From: Nageia nagi
Taxonomy: Eukaryota > Pinophyta
Reading direction: 5' to 3'
Assembly: GCA_050084985.1 (NCBI GenBank)
Contig: JBITNC010000001.1
Coordinates: forward strand, 193,254,001-193,318,000
DNA length: 64,000 nt
Numbering within the stretch: the first letter of the stretch is position 1; every line of letters starts with the position of its first letter. The notes below the pieces were generated by a model that made no database searches, had not been told where the DNA came from, and saw only the letters and a list, made by a program, of their open reading frames with translations. Shown piece after piece: positions 1-11,984 of the stretch. The position numbers and the translations under genes were made by a program.

Positions 1-115
1 CAAAAATAAATTTAGAGTTTATTGATTCTTGGATCAGCAATGATGAAGATAAAGGGGATCAATAAGACTCTGCTACAACTATGGATATTCTAAATTGCTT
101 GAGGACAAACAATTT

Positions 116-128
116 GGGAGGGGTGGAA
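116..128 (+). other. Polypurine tract-like sequence
   Basis: A run of G and A with a single T lies directly left of the point where the 132-1488 repeat begins. Polypurine tracts sit just before the 3' LTR of retroelements, so the repeat may be the 3' LTR of a plus-strand element whose body lies off the left edge. Bases 1-115 show no coding sequence. The call rests on position and composition only. Confidence 0.35.
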
Positions 129-131
129 TTT

Positions 132-1488
132 TAATATCCCCATTTCACCATTGATAAATGGGAACATTAGATTATGAGTACTTTTTCTTATTTTAGGTGT
201 TATTTGGTCAATTAATTGTAAGTTTCACTTGGAGAGTAGTTTAGTACTCCAATTATGGAATGTTGGGTCCTTAGCATATTATGTATAGTTGAGTGTCCAA
301 TTATGCCAATTATGATATATTTATGATACCAAAGCCATTATAATTGAAAATGCAATATTAGTATTTGATATTGAAGTGTTACATATTCCTAACCTTGATG
401 ATTGTAATATTAGCATTTGATTATCCTCTTGTCATTAATGCTCCCCTCTTCAAGGTAGAGCATCCATCTAGGTGATTACATTGACTTCGAGACCCTATGA
501 GGACTTCTATGGTTGGGAATGACAAACTTAGAGAGATATTTGGTATCCTACGGCATCAAAAGGCTCCCCACACTTGGAAATTGGGTTAAGGAGGGCATCT
601 ATACCCCTATGTTGAGCATTTGGAATCCTTAGGATCCCACATCACACTCTTAAAGGGTTGCTAGCTTATTGTGTTGATACTAAGGCACATTGAAGTCTTC
701 CTTGTCCAACATTGGTATTCTTTACCCTTGGATGTGATTACACTCATCCCAAGGCATCCTATCTTAGATGTTGGCATTAAGAGCACCCGTATCATTCTTG
801 TAATTCATTAAATCGACTCAAATTGAGATTAGAAGATCAACCACCTCACCTATATGAGGACTCTTGGAACATAAGAGATGTTGAATTGATTATTAAACCC
901 CCTTTTTAGATTGAGTGTAAGAACTCTATCTTTGCCACTTGTAGGTGCCAGTCTTCATTTGAGGTCTTAAGGTGATTGAAGGATATCCTCTTGCTTACTC
1001 CATCCATTCAAGAGAGGAACTATGATTACTCCATTGTTTGCGAAGTAGGGAAGCCCTAGGCTTGGCCTTATGGTTGTTGCGATTAGTGAGTCCCTAGAGT
1101 TGTCTATAATAAGCCTATTGGAGGTTACCTTGGTGTAAGCTCCTTAGGTACAAAAATACCAATTACTACAACACTATCTCAAGCTATTGTAATTGAGGTT
1201 CTCTCTTGTTCCGTAATACAATCACCTTATTTTGCTATTATCTCATAATTGCTTAGACATTGGATCTAGAAGTGTGTTTGGCATTGTTTATTCATGTTTG
1301 TCTTCCTAATCACCTACATTGAGTAATTAAGTATAATTGTGGATTATTTATTCATGTTTGTCTTGTCAGTAGCTACACATTAGATGTATTGTATCATTTT
1401 GTGCTTGATTGGTAAGATTTGGAGGTGAAAGGCAAACATTCATCTCCTAGGGCATGTTTGATCATTAGCGAATGACTTGGGCTTATCA
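132..1488 (+). repeat. LTR-like dispersed repeat, copy 1
   Basis: This stretch aligns in the same orientation, with many substitutions and small indels, to 60345-62823 once the solo LTR in that copy is removed. Shared landmarks include the AATTATGGAATGTTGGG word (251-267; 60481-60497) and the TCCTCTTGTCATTAATGCTC word. It has no reading frame that looks coding. The flanking purine tract and the repeat length of about 1.3 kb fit an LTR. It preserves the empty site (around 290-300) of the solo LTR found in copy 2. The element family was not identified. Confidence 0.75.
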
Positions 1489-3039
1489 TAGAATGATTTA
1501 CAAGTGAAGTGCTCATGAATGATTGTGGCTTGCATTGATGTTGAAATGACTCAAGGAAGATCCTATTTATAGGTTTGGGACAATGGAGATAGCCAAAACC
1601 CAAAACAAGGTGTGTTAGTTGAAAGCAATGAGGATAGTTGATCAAAAATTAAAAATGAACAACTAAGATAGGAATGCAATGCTCCTCACATAGCTCAATA
1701 AGGAGTGTTGTACAATATTTTGCATCGATGGTCCAGATTGATCAAGAGGGCTAAAGAGGTAGGTGGTGGTTACAAAGTATGTTTTTTATTTATTAAGATA
1801 GGTGTAAATCATTAAATGAGCACCTTAAGAATGCTAATGAAGGATTAGGCTTAGGTTAAACATGATTAGGATGATAGAGGATGTTTAAGTGATGATTGAC
1901 AAGATAAGGCCAAGTAAGCAACAAAGGGAATATTATGATATTTTTAGGTCTCAACATGTGATCCTTTTTTGTATTATGTTTTAAAACTATGGTAAAGTAC
2001 AATACAAAAATGATGAGAGACACGATTGATCAATGAGGGGAGTGATATGAGATATTTAACTGATGATGATAAAGATCAAATTCTCCAAATCAACAAATTT
2101 GTGATTCTTGGGTTTTAAAATCACAGATAACATTTAAGTGGATTTGATAAACTTCAAAATGACTTGAAACTGAAAATGATATTATTTTGTTCTTACGTTG
2201 GATTGCCATTAAGCATTAGAAACCTAGCACCATTTTGAAGTTTGATTTGAGTTTGGATTCTATTTTTGACCCAACAAAAGAAGGGCTAATGATAGTTTGA
2301 AACTTAATTGTTGGAATGATGTTCTCACATGATAAGAGAAAAATTATTTTCAATCATGAGCAATTGATAAGATAGAAGGATGTGATGATTTCCCGTTTAA
2401 ATGACAAGTTAAGGAGGAATAAATGAAGTGATGAGATAGTTTAAAGAAGAGAAATTTGAAGAAAATAATTAAAAAATGTCAAGAAAAAGGAGTGCACATG
2501 CTCCAATCTTAGGGGAGTGCACTCTAAGCAAAATGTGATAGGAGCATTGCACTCCTAGTGAGCATAATAGGATAAAAGGGTGACCAATTGTCTGTTTGTA
2601 ATTTACTAGCTTGTAGTATGTTAGTTCATATAGGTTTGAAGAGGAGCAAGCATGCGATTTGAGATGATGTTACCACAAAAGGAGGTTGACAAGGTGCAAA
2701 GAAGGCCACAAAGTGGGCAAAGTTAGGTATGTTAGTTTATGTTCTTTGATTGATGAATTTTTTTATCAAGGGGTAAATTTAAGATCATTTATGATTATTT
2801 TATGGGTTAAGAACCGTATGGCTCCAGTTGGAGCTCATGCACTTTGAGTGGAGCATGTACATTCTAATAGGGAACATACATTTTGCAAGTTAAGAAAAGG
2901 GAGGGAATAATTTTTATTAAAAAGGGAGTGTGTGTGCTTGGTGTAGAGCATAGGCACTTTGTGTGAAAATTAGCTTTAAAAAAAAAAAGCAAACCAAAAA
3001 ATATTTGCAAACTAGGGTGATGACACCTCAAGGTGGTTT
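1489..3039. other. No gene seen; GAGTGCAC-type word cluster
   Basis: No coding sequence recognised on either strand. From about 2491 to 2950 short related words such as GAGTGCAC, GCACTCCTAG and GGAGCATG recur in direct and inverted orientation, ahead of the PMD remnant that starts near 3040. The 3' LTR of element E1 should lie in or left of this stretch, but I could not define it. Confidence 0.5.
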
Positions 3040-4660
3040 GAATCCTAGATTCTTTAAGCTATGAGTAGGGTTGGTGGCTGATGAAGTTGATCTTTATGAT
3101 CTTGGATTTGTATGGGTGCATTAGATTGAATGGATGTGAGTGAATGTGAACATGTTGATTGCTTTGATAAGATTATGGGATGATAATACTTTTACATTCC
3201 ACTTACCCACTAGTGAGATGACATTGATCCCTGAGGATATCTATCAGATTTGGCACCTACCAATAAAGGGCAATGCGGTTGCTATGGAGATCGATGTATC
3301 ATAGCAAATGGTTATCTTACCATGGTTGTACAATGAATATGTAGAATGTCAACTTGTATTAAGGATAGATAGTGGTTCCATTTGTTTCTATCCATGTTAC
3401 TTTGAGGCCTCTAAGGAGAATTGCTTGATGACTTTATTGATGTTGGCTATTACTTTTTTTTATGGAGCTTCAACACTATTTTAGCAAATATGATTGAGAA
3501 TTATATTGTATATACATGGGGGACCCAACTTCTAGCTTAGTGATATAAAGAGATGTCCAAATAGGATCATAAGGCACTCAATGGACTTAGTATGAGTGTG
3601 ACTTTATGGTCTTGGGTGTATGAGCATATATTATATATCAACCTTTGGGGTTGTTATATGATATTCATATCCATTTGAGTTCTAAGGTTGTGTATTTTCT
3701 AAGGTGAAGCCAAGAGGATGAGAGCTAGGTTTTTGTGGGCATTGATCATGATGAGATACATTAAATTCAAGTGTTGCAGAGCTTGAGATATTAGGATGTC
3801 ATGTAGCATCCATACTTAGTAGGTATGGTATGGAGTAATGATGAGGTGTAACTCCAATAGGCTAGAAAGGAGTGTTGGATAATTGGTCAAAGGTTGGATC
3901 ACCTTGAATAAATCTAGATAGGAAGAGTGATGCAATAGATCATCCTTGAGTAGGATGCTCCACCTCTAGTGGTTCCATATAGCAAATTCTAAGAAGATGA
4001 TCAACTATAAGGCTAGTTTTTAGAGGTAGTGGTTATGGATCTTACAAGTTTTTATTTTACAACAATGGATGATGCAACATTGACACCAACATATGATGCA
4101 TGGTAGGCATAATAGTTGGGTCAAGAGAGATGGATCCAATGTAGGGTTGCTGAAAGTAGCCATAGTCAATAGGTGATTGATTATGTGGTTTCATACTCAA
4201 TATGAGATAATGAGAATCCCAATGATCCAGACTATAAGATAACTTTGGAGGAGGAGAATGTGATGAAAGTACATAGAGTAGAGTAAGATGCTCGACAACA
4301 TTCTTTGATAATAAGGGAGTCAGAGTTGTCTACAATGGAGGAAAAACTAGCAACATTAGAGGCTAGGATTTCTATAGTGGAGGCATAAATAGCTTGGTTG
4401 GATTAGATTTGTAGTACCCAAGATTGGTATAGACAAAATATGGATAAGGTTCAATAGGAGTTGCTTGTGGCACAACAAAGGGATGTTAGGGGTGAGTGTG
4501 TTAGCATTGCAGGAATAAGTTGCAAAGTCAGCTAAGGAGGTGAACTACTATAAGAGGATTATGTTGTTGAGGGTGTCAGGTGCTCGTTTTACAAGACATA
4601 GAGTGTTGGTGTATGTCCATTTGTACCGTGGATCTATTCTTCTTATAGATTTGGTAGTTC
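3040..4660 (+). pseudogene. Plant mobile domain (PMD) remnant 1
   Basis: Plus-strand frames encode a broken protein with the PMD signature: around 3165-3270 it reads LWDDNTFTFHLPTSEMT, then an IYQIWHLPIKG stretch. This matches the W..DTN.FHL..GEMT.TL.D...IL..P..G pattern of the aminotransferase-like plant mobile domain. The C-terminal part (about 4300-4400) is Glu/Ala/Leu rich and looks like a coiled coil. There are many stops and frame changes, so it is not functional. PMD proteins include MAIN and MAIL1 of Arabidopsis, which act in gene silencing, and many transposon-encoded relatives. Here it lies antisense to the gag and protease remnants of E1, and it is clearly related to the copies at 11985 and 34330. 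Confidence 0.65.
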
Positions 4661-5696
4661 CTCACATATTATAATTGGTACTAGTGCTCGCGATGCAATA
4701 GGTATTCATAGTGTAGAAGGTACTCATGGAATCCTTGGTTGTGGTAGGTCTTAGTGTTTATTAACTCTACATGGGTGACTTAAGTTGTGATTGTTGTGAT
4801 ATATTTTTGGTTTTCTTATGAACCTTGAGTAGCATATTGTAGCCTTTAAAAGGCATATTTTCATGATGTACTTAATCCAGTTCATATGATATATGATGTT
4901 TGTGGTTTTGCATTTATGAATGTGGATGTTGTGCATGTATGTGTTTTATGCGTGTATGGACCAAACTATTTAGAGAATATTTAGGGGTTGACTTCCATCC
5001 TAGCACATGAAGAACGAGCTCTAGTTAATGTAATCGATATTACAAAAGATATCATTCAAGGGCCTAGATAGGATTTAAACTCTATGAGAGGTGAAATGAT
5101 ATAATAAAGCAATGATGGAGAAAGAAAAAGAGGATGGTAAAAAATTTATCAAATTTATCATCAATCTTTCAAAGAATCTTCCCCTAGAATCATAGTGGTA
5201 CATCAGATGAATTGAAGACCTTGATGTATCATGCTCATGAGGATGAATTGTATCCTCATTGGGAAGTTGGATTTAAAAATATATAATGAAAATATTGAAT
5301 TGAATTTGAAAATAAGAATTTTTCAAAATAAGAAAGGTGTATGGTTGAATCCTTTTGAAAAGCTGCAAAAGAGAAGATAAATCTTGACTCCTTCCCCACA
5401 CATACACTAGTGACTCGAGATTTATGCTTTAACTTTGCTTTATGTGTAAGCTTTATTTATTATTTTTTGTATGAAACCAAACTAAGGTCTCTATAAAATA
5501 CTTTGCTTCTATAGATGATATATCTAGAACCAAGAAGGACTAATTGTTTAAGATGCAAAATGGTTGTAAGGCTATGGTGGAATGTATTGGCTATGCAAAG
5601 ATGAGGATAGAAATATGCCCTAGCTAAGACAGAGAGAGATTTGATATACTTATTTAATCACTTTCATAAAATATTTATTAATTTTGCTATATATGT
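4661..5696. other. No recognisable gene
   Basis: Around 5130-5280 the minus strand holds a weakly protein-like stretch (with a RGRFFERLM run) that could be the tail of an E1 reading frame, but I cannot assign it. The small minus-strand ORF at 4751-4936 resembles nothing I know. Confidence 0.4.
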
Positions 5697-6080
5697 GTCT
5701 TCCTTTTCCATTCTACATTCATGTCCCTAGCTAGATGACATCTTATTATATAAAGGAAGGATTTTGCCTTTGCTTTTGATTTTTTTTCTCTTGATTTGCT
5801 TTCTTTTCCATTCTACATTCATGCCCTTAGCTAGAGGACATCTTATTGAATAAAGGAAGGATTTTTCCTTTACTCTTGATTTTAATTTTTTCTCTTAATT
5901 TGCTTTCTTTTCCATTCTACATTCATGACCTTGACTAGAGGACATCTGATTGGATAAAGGAAGGATTTTTTCTTTGCTATTGATTTGCTTCCTTTTTTCT
6001 TCTACATTCACATCCTTTGCTAAATGACATCTTATTAGATAAAGGAAAGATTTTTTCTTTGCTTTTGATTTTGCTTCATG
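5697..6080. repeat. Four tandem units of about 85-104 bp
   Basis: The unit is recognised by a CTTTCCATTCTACATTC-like start, then GACATCTTATT, then AAAGGAAGGATTTT and a Ctttg(c)tttTGATTT end. Units run about 5697-5800, 5801-5903, 5904-5986 and 5987-6080, with lengths differing by loss of T-rich runs. A shorter, about 40-bp, CTTGGATTTTTTATTTTTCTCTTG repeat-like pair follows at 6100-6180. On the minus strand one frame through the array is fairly open, with a basic, Lys-rich, repeating peptide, so it may once have been part of an E1 protein. Confidence 0.85.
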
Positions 6081-6429
6081 GATTTTTCAATTCACACTTG
6101 CTTTTGCTTTGCTTCTTGGATTTTTTATTTTTCTCTTGCTCTTGCTTTTTCTTCTTGGATTTTTTATTTTTCTCTTAAAGATAATCTTGAATAGGACTTA
6201 TGAAGCTCCTTTGACTTAAGCAATTTTATGGGGTTTAAAGTGTCTAATGGAGTCTAAATGAATGTAGAGACAAAGAGGATGTGAACCTATGAAGGTGTAT
6301 AAAGCAAAAATTTGTTGGATAAGAAGGTGATATCTTTGACTTCTTGATTTAAATATGTTGATATATTATCAACTTCATCAATAGCATAGACAAAAGTGCA
6401 GCTTCATATATTTCTATTTTATTTTTATT

Positions 6430-7169
6430 AACGTTATGTATAAGTTCAAGTATAAAAGGGTCAAAGGTGAATGATGTTGATTGGCTCAAAAAATGGTTCA
6501 CCCTTGAATGTGGCTAATCAATAACCATTTGATCTATACTTATGAGTGACGATGAATGGACTAAGTGAGTTGGGCACAAAATTTTTAGGATCATATATGA
6601 ATCTCTGAGTAAGCTGATTTGGAATTTTGCATATTACTTTGAGATAAGAGTCCCCCTTATATTTGTGTTAAATGGTCATATGATGTTCAACAATAGGAAC
6701 TTTGTCAACCATGTTCACTAACTAGAGATGATGTATTGTATTGTTGTTTCTAGCTTTTGTTTGAATATAAAGAGACAGGTATCATAATTACCCCAATGGA
6801 AAGATCAAAATATTTATCATTAGATAAATATTCATTAAAATAATTAGGTATCAATGAAATGGTAGTATCAAATTTTGTGATGTCTTCTCCACTTTCTAAG
6901 GAAGAAGATGGGTTCTCTTTATATTCAAGAGGATATTATGAAGTAGAAGATGTTTGATATCCAATTCCATTCATGTCTTTGGGAATTCTATGGATGAATT
7001 TCAAAGGATTATGAACTCCATACTCATATTTGATCCCTAGGTTAAAGCCTTTCCAACCACATTTGTTTTTGAAATGCTTCTCAATGTTAATGTTGACAAA
7101 GTTAGCTACTTACTCTCTAACTTTATAAGAAGAAGCGAAAGGGGTTAACATAGGAATAAATAAGGATGT
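6430..7169 (-). pseudogene. Gypsy post-protease and possible integrase-tail remnant
   Basis: On the minus strand 7100-6960 reads GWKGFNLGIKYEYGVHNPL followed by a GIGY motif. This resembles the G-patch-like segment that follows protease in many plant gypsy polyproteins. At about 6560-6440 an EPFFEPINIIHL run resembles the C-terminal end of gypsy integrases. Reverse transcriptase, RNase H and the integrase core, which should separate the two, are absent, so pol appears to be internally deleted. The integrase-tail call is weak; the post-protease call is moderate. The region belongs to E1, upstream of its antisense PMD. Confidence 0.4.
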
Positions 7170-8540
7170 CACTACTACAATATGATAATTTAGCATCAGC
7201 ATGGGTATCATCCTTTTTTAAAAAATATCATTACAACATTTACGTAAAATGACATCAAATAACATCAAATTTTACTTTTTTGCAACTTTTCAAAGGTCAT
7301 GATGCCAAAAATGATGTTATTCCTAACGTATAACATTAAATGGCATCAGATATAGCATTAATAAATTCTAGAAATAAAAAAATATACAAATCATGCACAT
7401 GGATTGTGATTGTTTACATATCAACTATAGATTAAACCCCTTAATCGATGGTTAATACATACATCAAGGACTCTTTAAAAGTGGATTTCTATGAAATGTT
7501 ATGGTTGTGAATGGTGGATTTCCATAAAATATTAAATACTCTTTAAAATTATACAATGCACATTTTTCTTATTATAGATACAAATGCATGTTGCTCTTTA
7601 TGATCTTTAACTCTTGTAGATTGCATTACCAACAATGCCCTTTGTGATGGAAAGCTCCTTCATTTTCAATCACATTGATCTATAAATATTTTGATTGTAT
7701 AACTGAACAACATATATTCTCATGGAATATAATAATTTTAGGTTACAAAATATATGTCTTTCCTTGATAGGCATTGATATTATTTCACAAAATAGAACAA
7801 ACAACAATAGTATTCCACCAAATCAATTTAAGTTTCCCATCATCCTCAAAGAATGCACCAAACTGGGAGATTTGCAACAATGTTTATACATACATAAAAT
7901 ACTCTTTAATATAATTTCATATTACCAAATATATCAATTTCTTGGATAAGCATTCACACTAGTTCACCAAATGCAATAAATAGTAGCACTATCCCAAGCA
8001 TATTAAGTCAGCTTTCCCAATATCCTTAGGAGATTCACAATAGATTTTAAACATAGATAAAGACTATTTAAAAGTAGATTTCATGGATTGAAATGATTGT
8101 AAGATATGAATTAAATAATTAATTTTATTTTTTTTTATGAACTTCTATATTTTGATGCTAATACTATTGCAATACTTGATGCCCCACATCATCTAGTGAT
8201 GCAATACATAATGCAATACCTAATTCCATGTGTTGTCTAGTGATGTAATACCTTATACTTTATGATGCTAGTGCTGATACCACTTGATGCACCTTGAATC
8301 TAAATTTGACGTTGTTATTAATGCCTCATGATGCTAAAATTGATGCATCATGATGCTAGTAGTGATTCCCTATGATGCCAAATGTAACATTGTTATTGAT
8401 GTTGCATGATGCCAAAAGTAAGATTAGTGTCTAACATTGTGTGACTCTAATTACGATACCAATTATGATGTCTATACTAACTAATACATTAGCAAATCCC
8501 ATGGAATTAGAAAATAAGTCAAAAGGTGTTTTTTTAATAA
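7170..8540. mobile_element. CACTA-like DNA transposon remnant
   Basis: CACTACTACAA at 7170 is the terminal motif typical of CACTA (En/Spm) elements. It is followed by closely spaced GCATC and CATCA words (7190-7350), and the reverse set, GATGC words, is dense at 8130-8470. Such inverted subterminal repeat fields are usual at CACTA ends. The insert separates two pieces of the E1 polyprotein (protease remnant at 8559 and post-protease remnant at 7150). A clean right end ending in TAGTG and a 3-bp target duplication were not found, so the right limit is approximate. No transposase is visible; a non-autonomous member is most likely. A similar left end is at 21953. Confidence 0.4.
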
Positions 8541-8558
8541 ATACATTACATCATGATA

Positions 8559-8910
8559 CTAGCTTTGACGCTTGACATAATTTATTTGGTAGTGTGTGTA
8601 AGGTTGAACAATGATAAGCTTATTTGAAGTTATGAAAATGTCATGATAGATTGAGGCATTATTGCAAAATTCAAATGGGTTGGTATCAGTAAGCACATTG
8701 TGGATAATGCCATCATTTTCATACTTTAAATAATGGTGAAGGGTGGAAGGAATGCAATGCATCTCATGAATCCTAGGTCGACCAAGGATAAGGTTATAAT
8801 GAAGGTTTCCTTCAATGATATAATAGAGGGTATGCAACATTCAAACTCCCATAAAAATGAGTAAGATGATGGTTTTAAGGGTTGGATAACAAAAATCATT
8901 AAAGGTTCTT
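8559..8910 (-). pseudogene. E1 protease, C-terminal part (gypsy retropepsin)
   Basis: The minus strand encodes RTFND near 8906-8892, followed by YNLILGRPRIHEMHCIPSTL (about 8790-8740), the very characteristic segment of plant Ty3/gypsy polyproteins just after the retropepsin active site (usual form YN.LLGRPWIH...PST.H). The N-terminal half with the active-site motif lies at 17312-17135, on the other side of E2. One in-frame stop occurs near 8840. The split is exactly at the E2 boundary, so this and the distant half were one reading frame before E2 inserted. Confidence 0.65.
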
Positions 8911-9638
8911 TATTATAACCAAAATAATAATTATTAGGGTTATTTATAGAATAATTAAATTTGCCAAATAACTATGAAATAACAGAAAATCGATGACATG
9001 AAAGATGATAATGACCTAATTGACCTTGACCTATCAAAATTGGATTTGCGAAAGATACAAACTTGTACTTTACATGTGATGATGAATGAAAGTGAAATTC
9101 AATTGAAAAAGGATGAATGATAAGCTTTCCCAAAACATAAAGCCATCAATCCGACCTCAACCTAGTGGTAACACTAGAAACCTAACAATGCCACCCAATT
9201 ACCATTCCAGAATGCCTCACCCTTTTGCTCAATGTCATCATCCAATATTCTATCCACATAATTTTGCTTGTGAAGGGATGAAAGAATGCAGGAATGCAAA
9301 GCTTAGTGTACAATAAAATCTAGATATAATAGGTGATGTTAAGAAAAACTGGTCAATATTGAGACAAGTATATTACCACCTATCAAGGACTCAAGATTAT
9401 ATCATGTCATATCATATATTTTATTATGCACAACCCCTCCACCTTTATAGGCAATAGGTCTAGTGCTAAGGATCCTCCTTACACTTATTATGATGTTGAC
9501 ATTACTTGTTGCCACAAAACATAAAGGTAGATGAGAGTGCACATGAAAAAGAGCATTTATTTAATAAATTAAATTAATTATTTCAAATATCTAAAAGAGT
9601 ATTTTAATTAAATGAAAATTCCTTTTTTAGTGTTAAAA
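8911..9638 (-). repeat. E2 3' LTR (left copy)
   Basis: Aligns end to end with 16407-17134 without a net length change. The plus-strand left terminus has decayed from TGTTACATC to TATTATAAC, and the right terminus from TGTTAACA to TGTTAAAA. Numerous substitutions separate the two LTRs, pointing to an old insertion. A small ORF at 9113-9316 lies inside the LTR and has no recognisable function. Confidence 0.85.
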
Positions 9639-11984
9639 AATGGCTCACTTTGAATACGTTTTGATACTTTTGTGACAAAGATAATCAAAGCATAAATTCA
9701 AAGTATAACAAGAAAAGTAGGAGGATACTCTCTAAAAAGTTGTGTCTTGGTGGTAGCTTCAGATATCCATATTTTTGCTTATATTATGCCCCTCTTTAAC
9801 TTGGTTGCAACATGATGGACCTCTCATCATAGGAGAAATCCAAGGCAAAGAAAAAGGTACTTGAAAAGAGCTTACATAAGAAATATTTTTACACAAGATA
9901 TCTCAAATATAAACATTAAACATCATGATATGAATAGAATGATAAGAAAAGAAAATTGTCCTTAATGAATTACCCACTAAGATGAAGAAGATGATTACCA
10001 ATTTAGATTGATCAAATTGATTTCTCAAGCCACTATGTTTCCATGGATTTTGATATGAATGGTCCTTCTGTACAAAGGTACCAAATGATAAGATTGACCC
10101 TTCCTTACAAAGGCATCGAATGATAAGAATGACCAACTTTTTTTCCTTAGCTAGTATTTCTATGGATTTACTAATAAGAGTGTCTCTTCCTTACAAAGGA
10201 GGCTAATGATATGAGTGATCAACTTGGTTTCTCAAGCCACCATGTTTCCATGGATTTGTTGATAAGAGTGTCCCTTCCTTACAAAGGAGGCCAATGATAA
10301 ACAACAATATGATATGAAAATATTTTGACCATATGATAAGCATTATTTATGATGAGCATCAATTTAGAAAAGGAATGATAAATATTATATATTGATAAGC
10401 ATATATTTGAAAAAAGGAATATTTTGATAAGCAATTGTTAAGAAAACATCTGTTTAGCAAAGCAAGATGAGCAAGATTTGATAAAACTATGAGAAGTAAT
10501 ATATATGACAAGCAATTATGCACATTTCATCACAATGTTCATTGATAAGCAATTCTTGACAAGATATGTAACTAATCATTTGATAATTAGATTTTTGATG
10601 TAGCATTGTTTGAAATTTTATAGAAATGCATACTGATAAGAAAAAAATGAACATTTATATGTGATATGAAGACTGAAAAGAGCATTCTTGAAGCATATAT
10701 TTTTTTTTGAAACATGACAAGCTATATGATACAAATGTAATTTTGATCAATCGTTATACATAAATGAAAATCATAGACTTTTTTCCTCCTTTAAACACAC
10801 ATACAAAGTATGGAAATAAAAATCCATTTTAAATTATTAGTTTAACCTAGTGATAATGCTAGGAACATAGCATTGATGCTAGGATAAGGAAACCAATTTT
10901 GAAGAATGATAATTTTGGTAGGTCTATGCCACAATCATGAAGTGAAAAAGAACAAAAATTTACAAGAACATAGAATGTAAAGAAAAATTTAATGATCATT
11001 TCATTTTAGTTTTTACTAATTTTCCCTGAGAGGGGTTTTTGACAATTTACATTTTATTGCAAACAACAATTAACATTTTTATTGTATGCAAGTAAAGAGT
11101 TTATTTTAATCATAAATTTTGAGAATAAATGAGCATAGGAGCCCAATGGTATCACTACAATACAAGGTCAATGCACCATTAAAGGGATGATAAGGTGTCG
11201 AGCAAAAGAACACAAATGGGCATGTGGATATTTGATGATAAAACAAGGTCTAATTTTGGTTGATCATCAAGGATAAGTAGTAAAATTGAATAAAAAATTC
11301 CAATTAGTTTATAAATAGGTAGAATTGGGTCTCATTTGTACATTTTCAATTTGGCAATTTAAGCTCTGGTCCTCAATATCTTAGGTGTCCTACTCAGCTT
11401 ATGTTGAGGTTGCAATGTGCTATTAGCTTGTTGGTTGCATTCATTGTTTACATGGCTTGTCAGATTACTTCATAACAAGGTCACTAATCTTTATTTGTTC
11501 ATTATTCTTTTGAGGGGCACTAGGTACCAAAAAATTTCTCATATTCTTGGTTTATGCATCATTTAGAAGGTTTTTGATGGTTTACTTTTTTAATTTGGTC
11601 CAATTTTTGCTAAATTTAAAAACAAATCAAAACATAGGGGGTAAAAATGTAGGGCCAGGTTTTTACATGCATGGAGGGAAATAAAATACATTTTTACCAT
11701 ACAAACTATGATAAAATTGATGGGTATAAAAAAATTGGAAATTGGAGGCTAAAATGAGGCAACGCCACTAGGATTGTGGTGTCGCCACTAGGATGAGATT
11801 TTTAAAAAAATAGCAAAATAACCTTCATTTGGGCTCATGAGATATGATTAGGCTTGTAATTTTTTAAAAACACATCATCAGATTTGAAAAATAACATGAA
11901 AAGCAACATGTTTTAAGTTTTTATATTTTTAAAATTTGATATTTTTTCGTTACTAATATATTTCATGTTTGATATCGATGCAAG
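9639..11984. other. E2 interior without recognisable gene
   Basis: This 2.3-kb stretch between the left LTR and the PMD remnant has no convincing coding sequence. It holds a tandem repeat at 10010-10300, a field of TGATAAGCAAT-like words at 10330-10570, and paired CTAGTG/GCTAGG words at 10846-10883 and 11760-11797. Confidence 0.5.
10010..10300. repeat. Tandem repeat with CCTTCCTTACAAAGG core
   Basis: Three to four imperfect units share TTTCTCAAGCCAC.ATG, TTTCCATGGATTT, and CCTTCCTTACAAAGG followed by AATGATA. The best pair is 10010-10100 and 10215-10300. The minus-strand ORF 9903-10136 is only a frame through this array. Confidence 0.75.
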
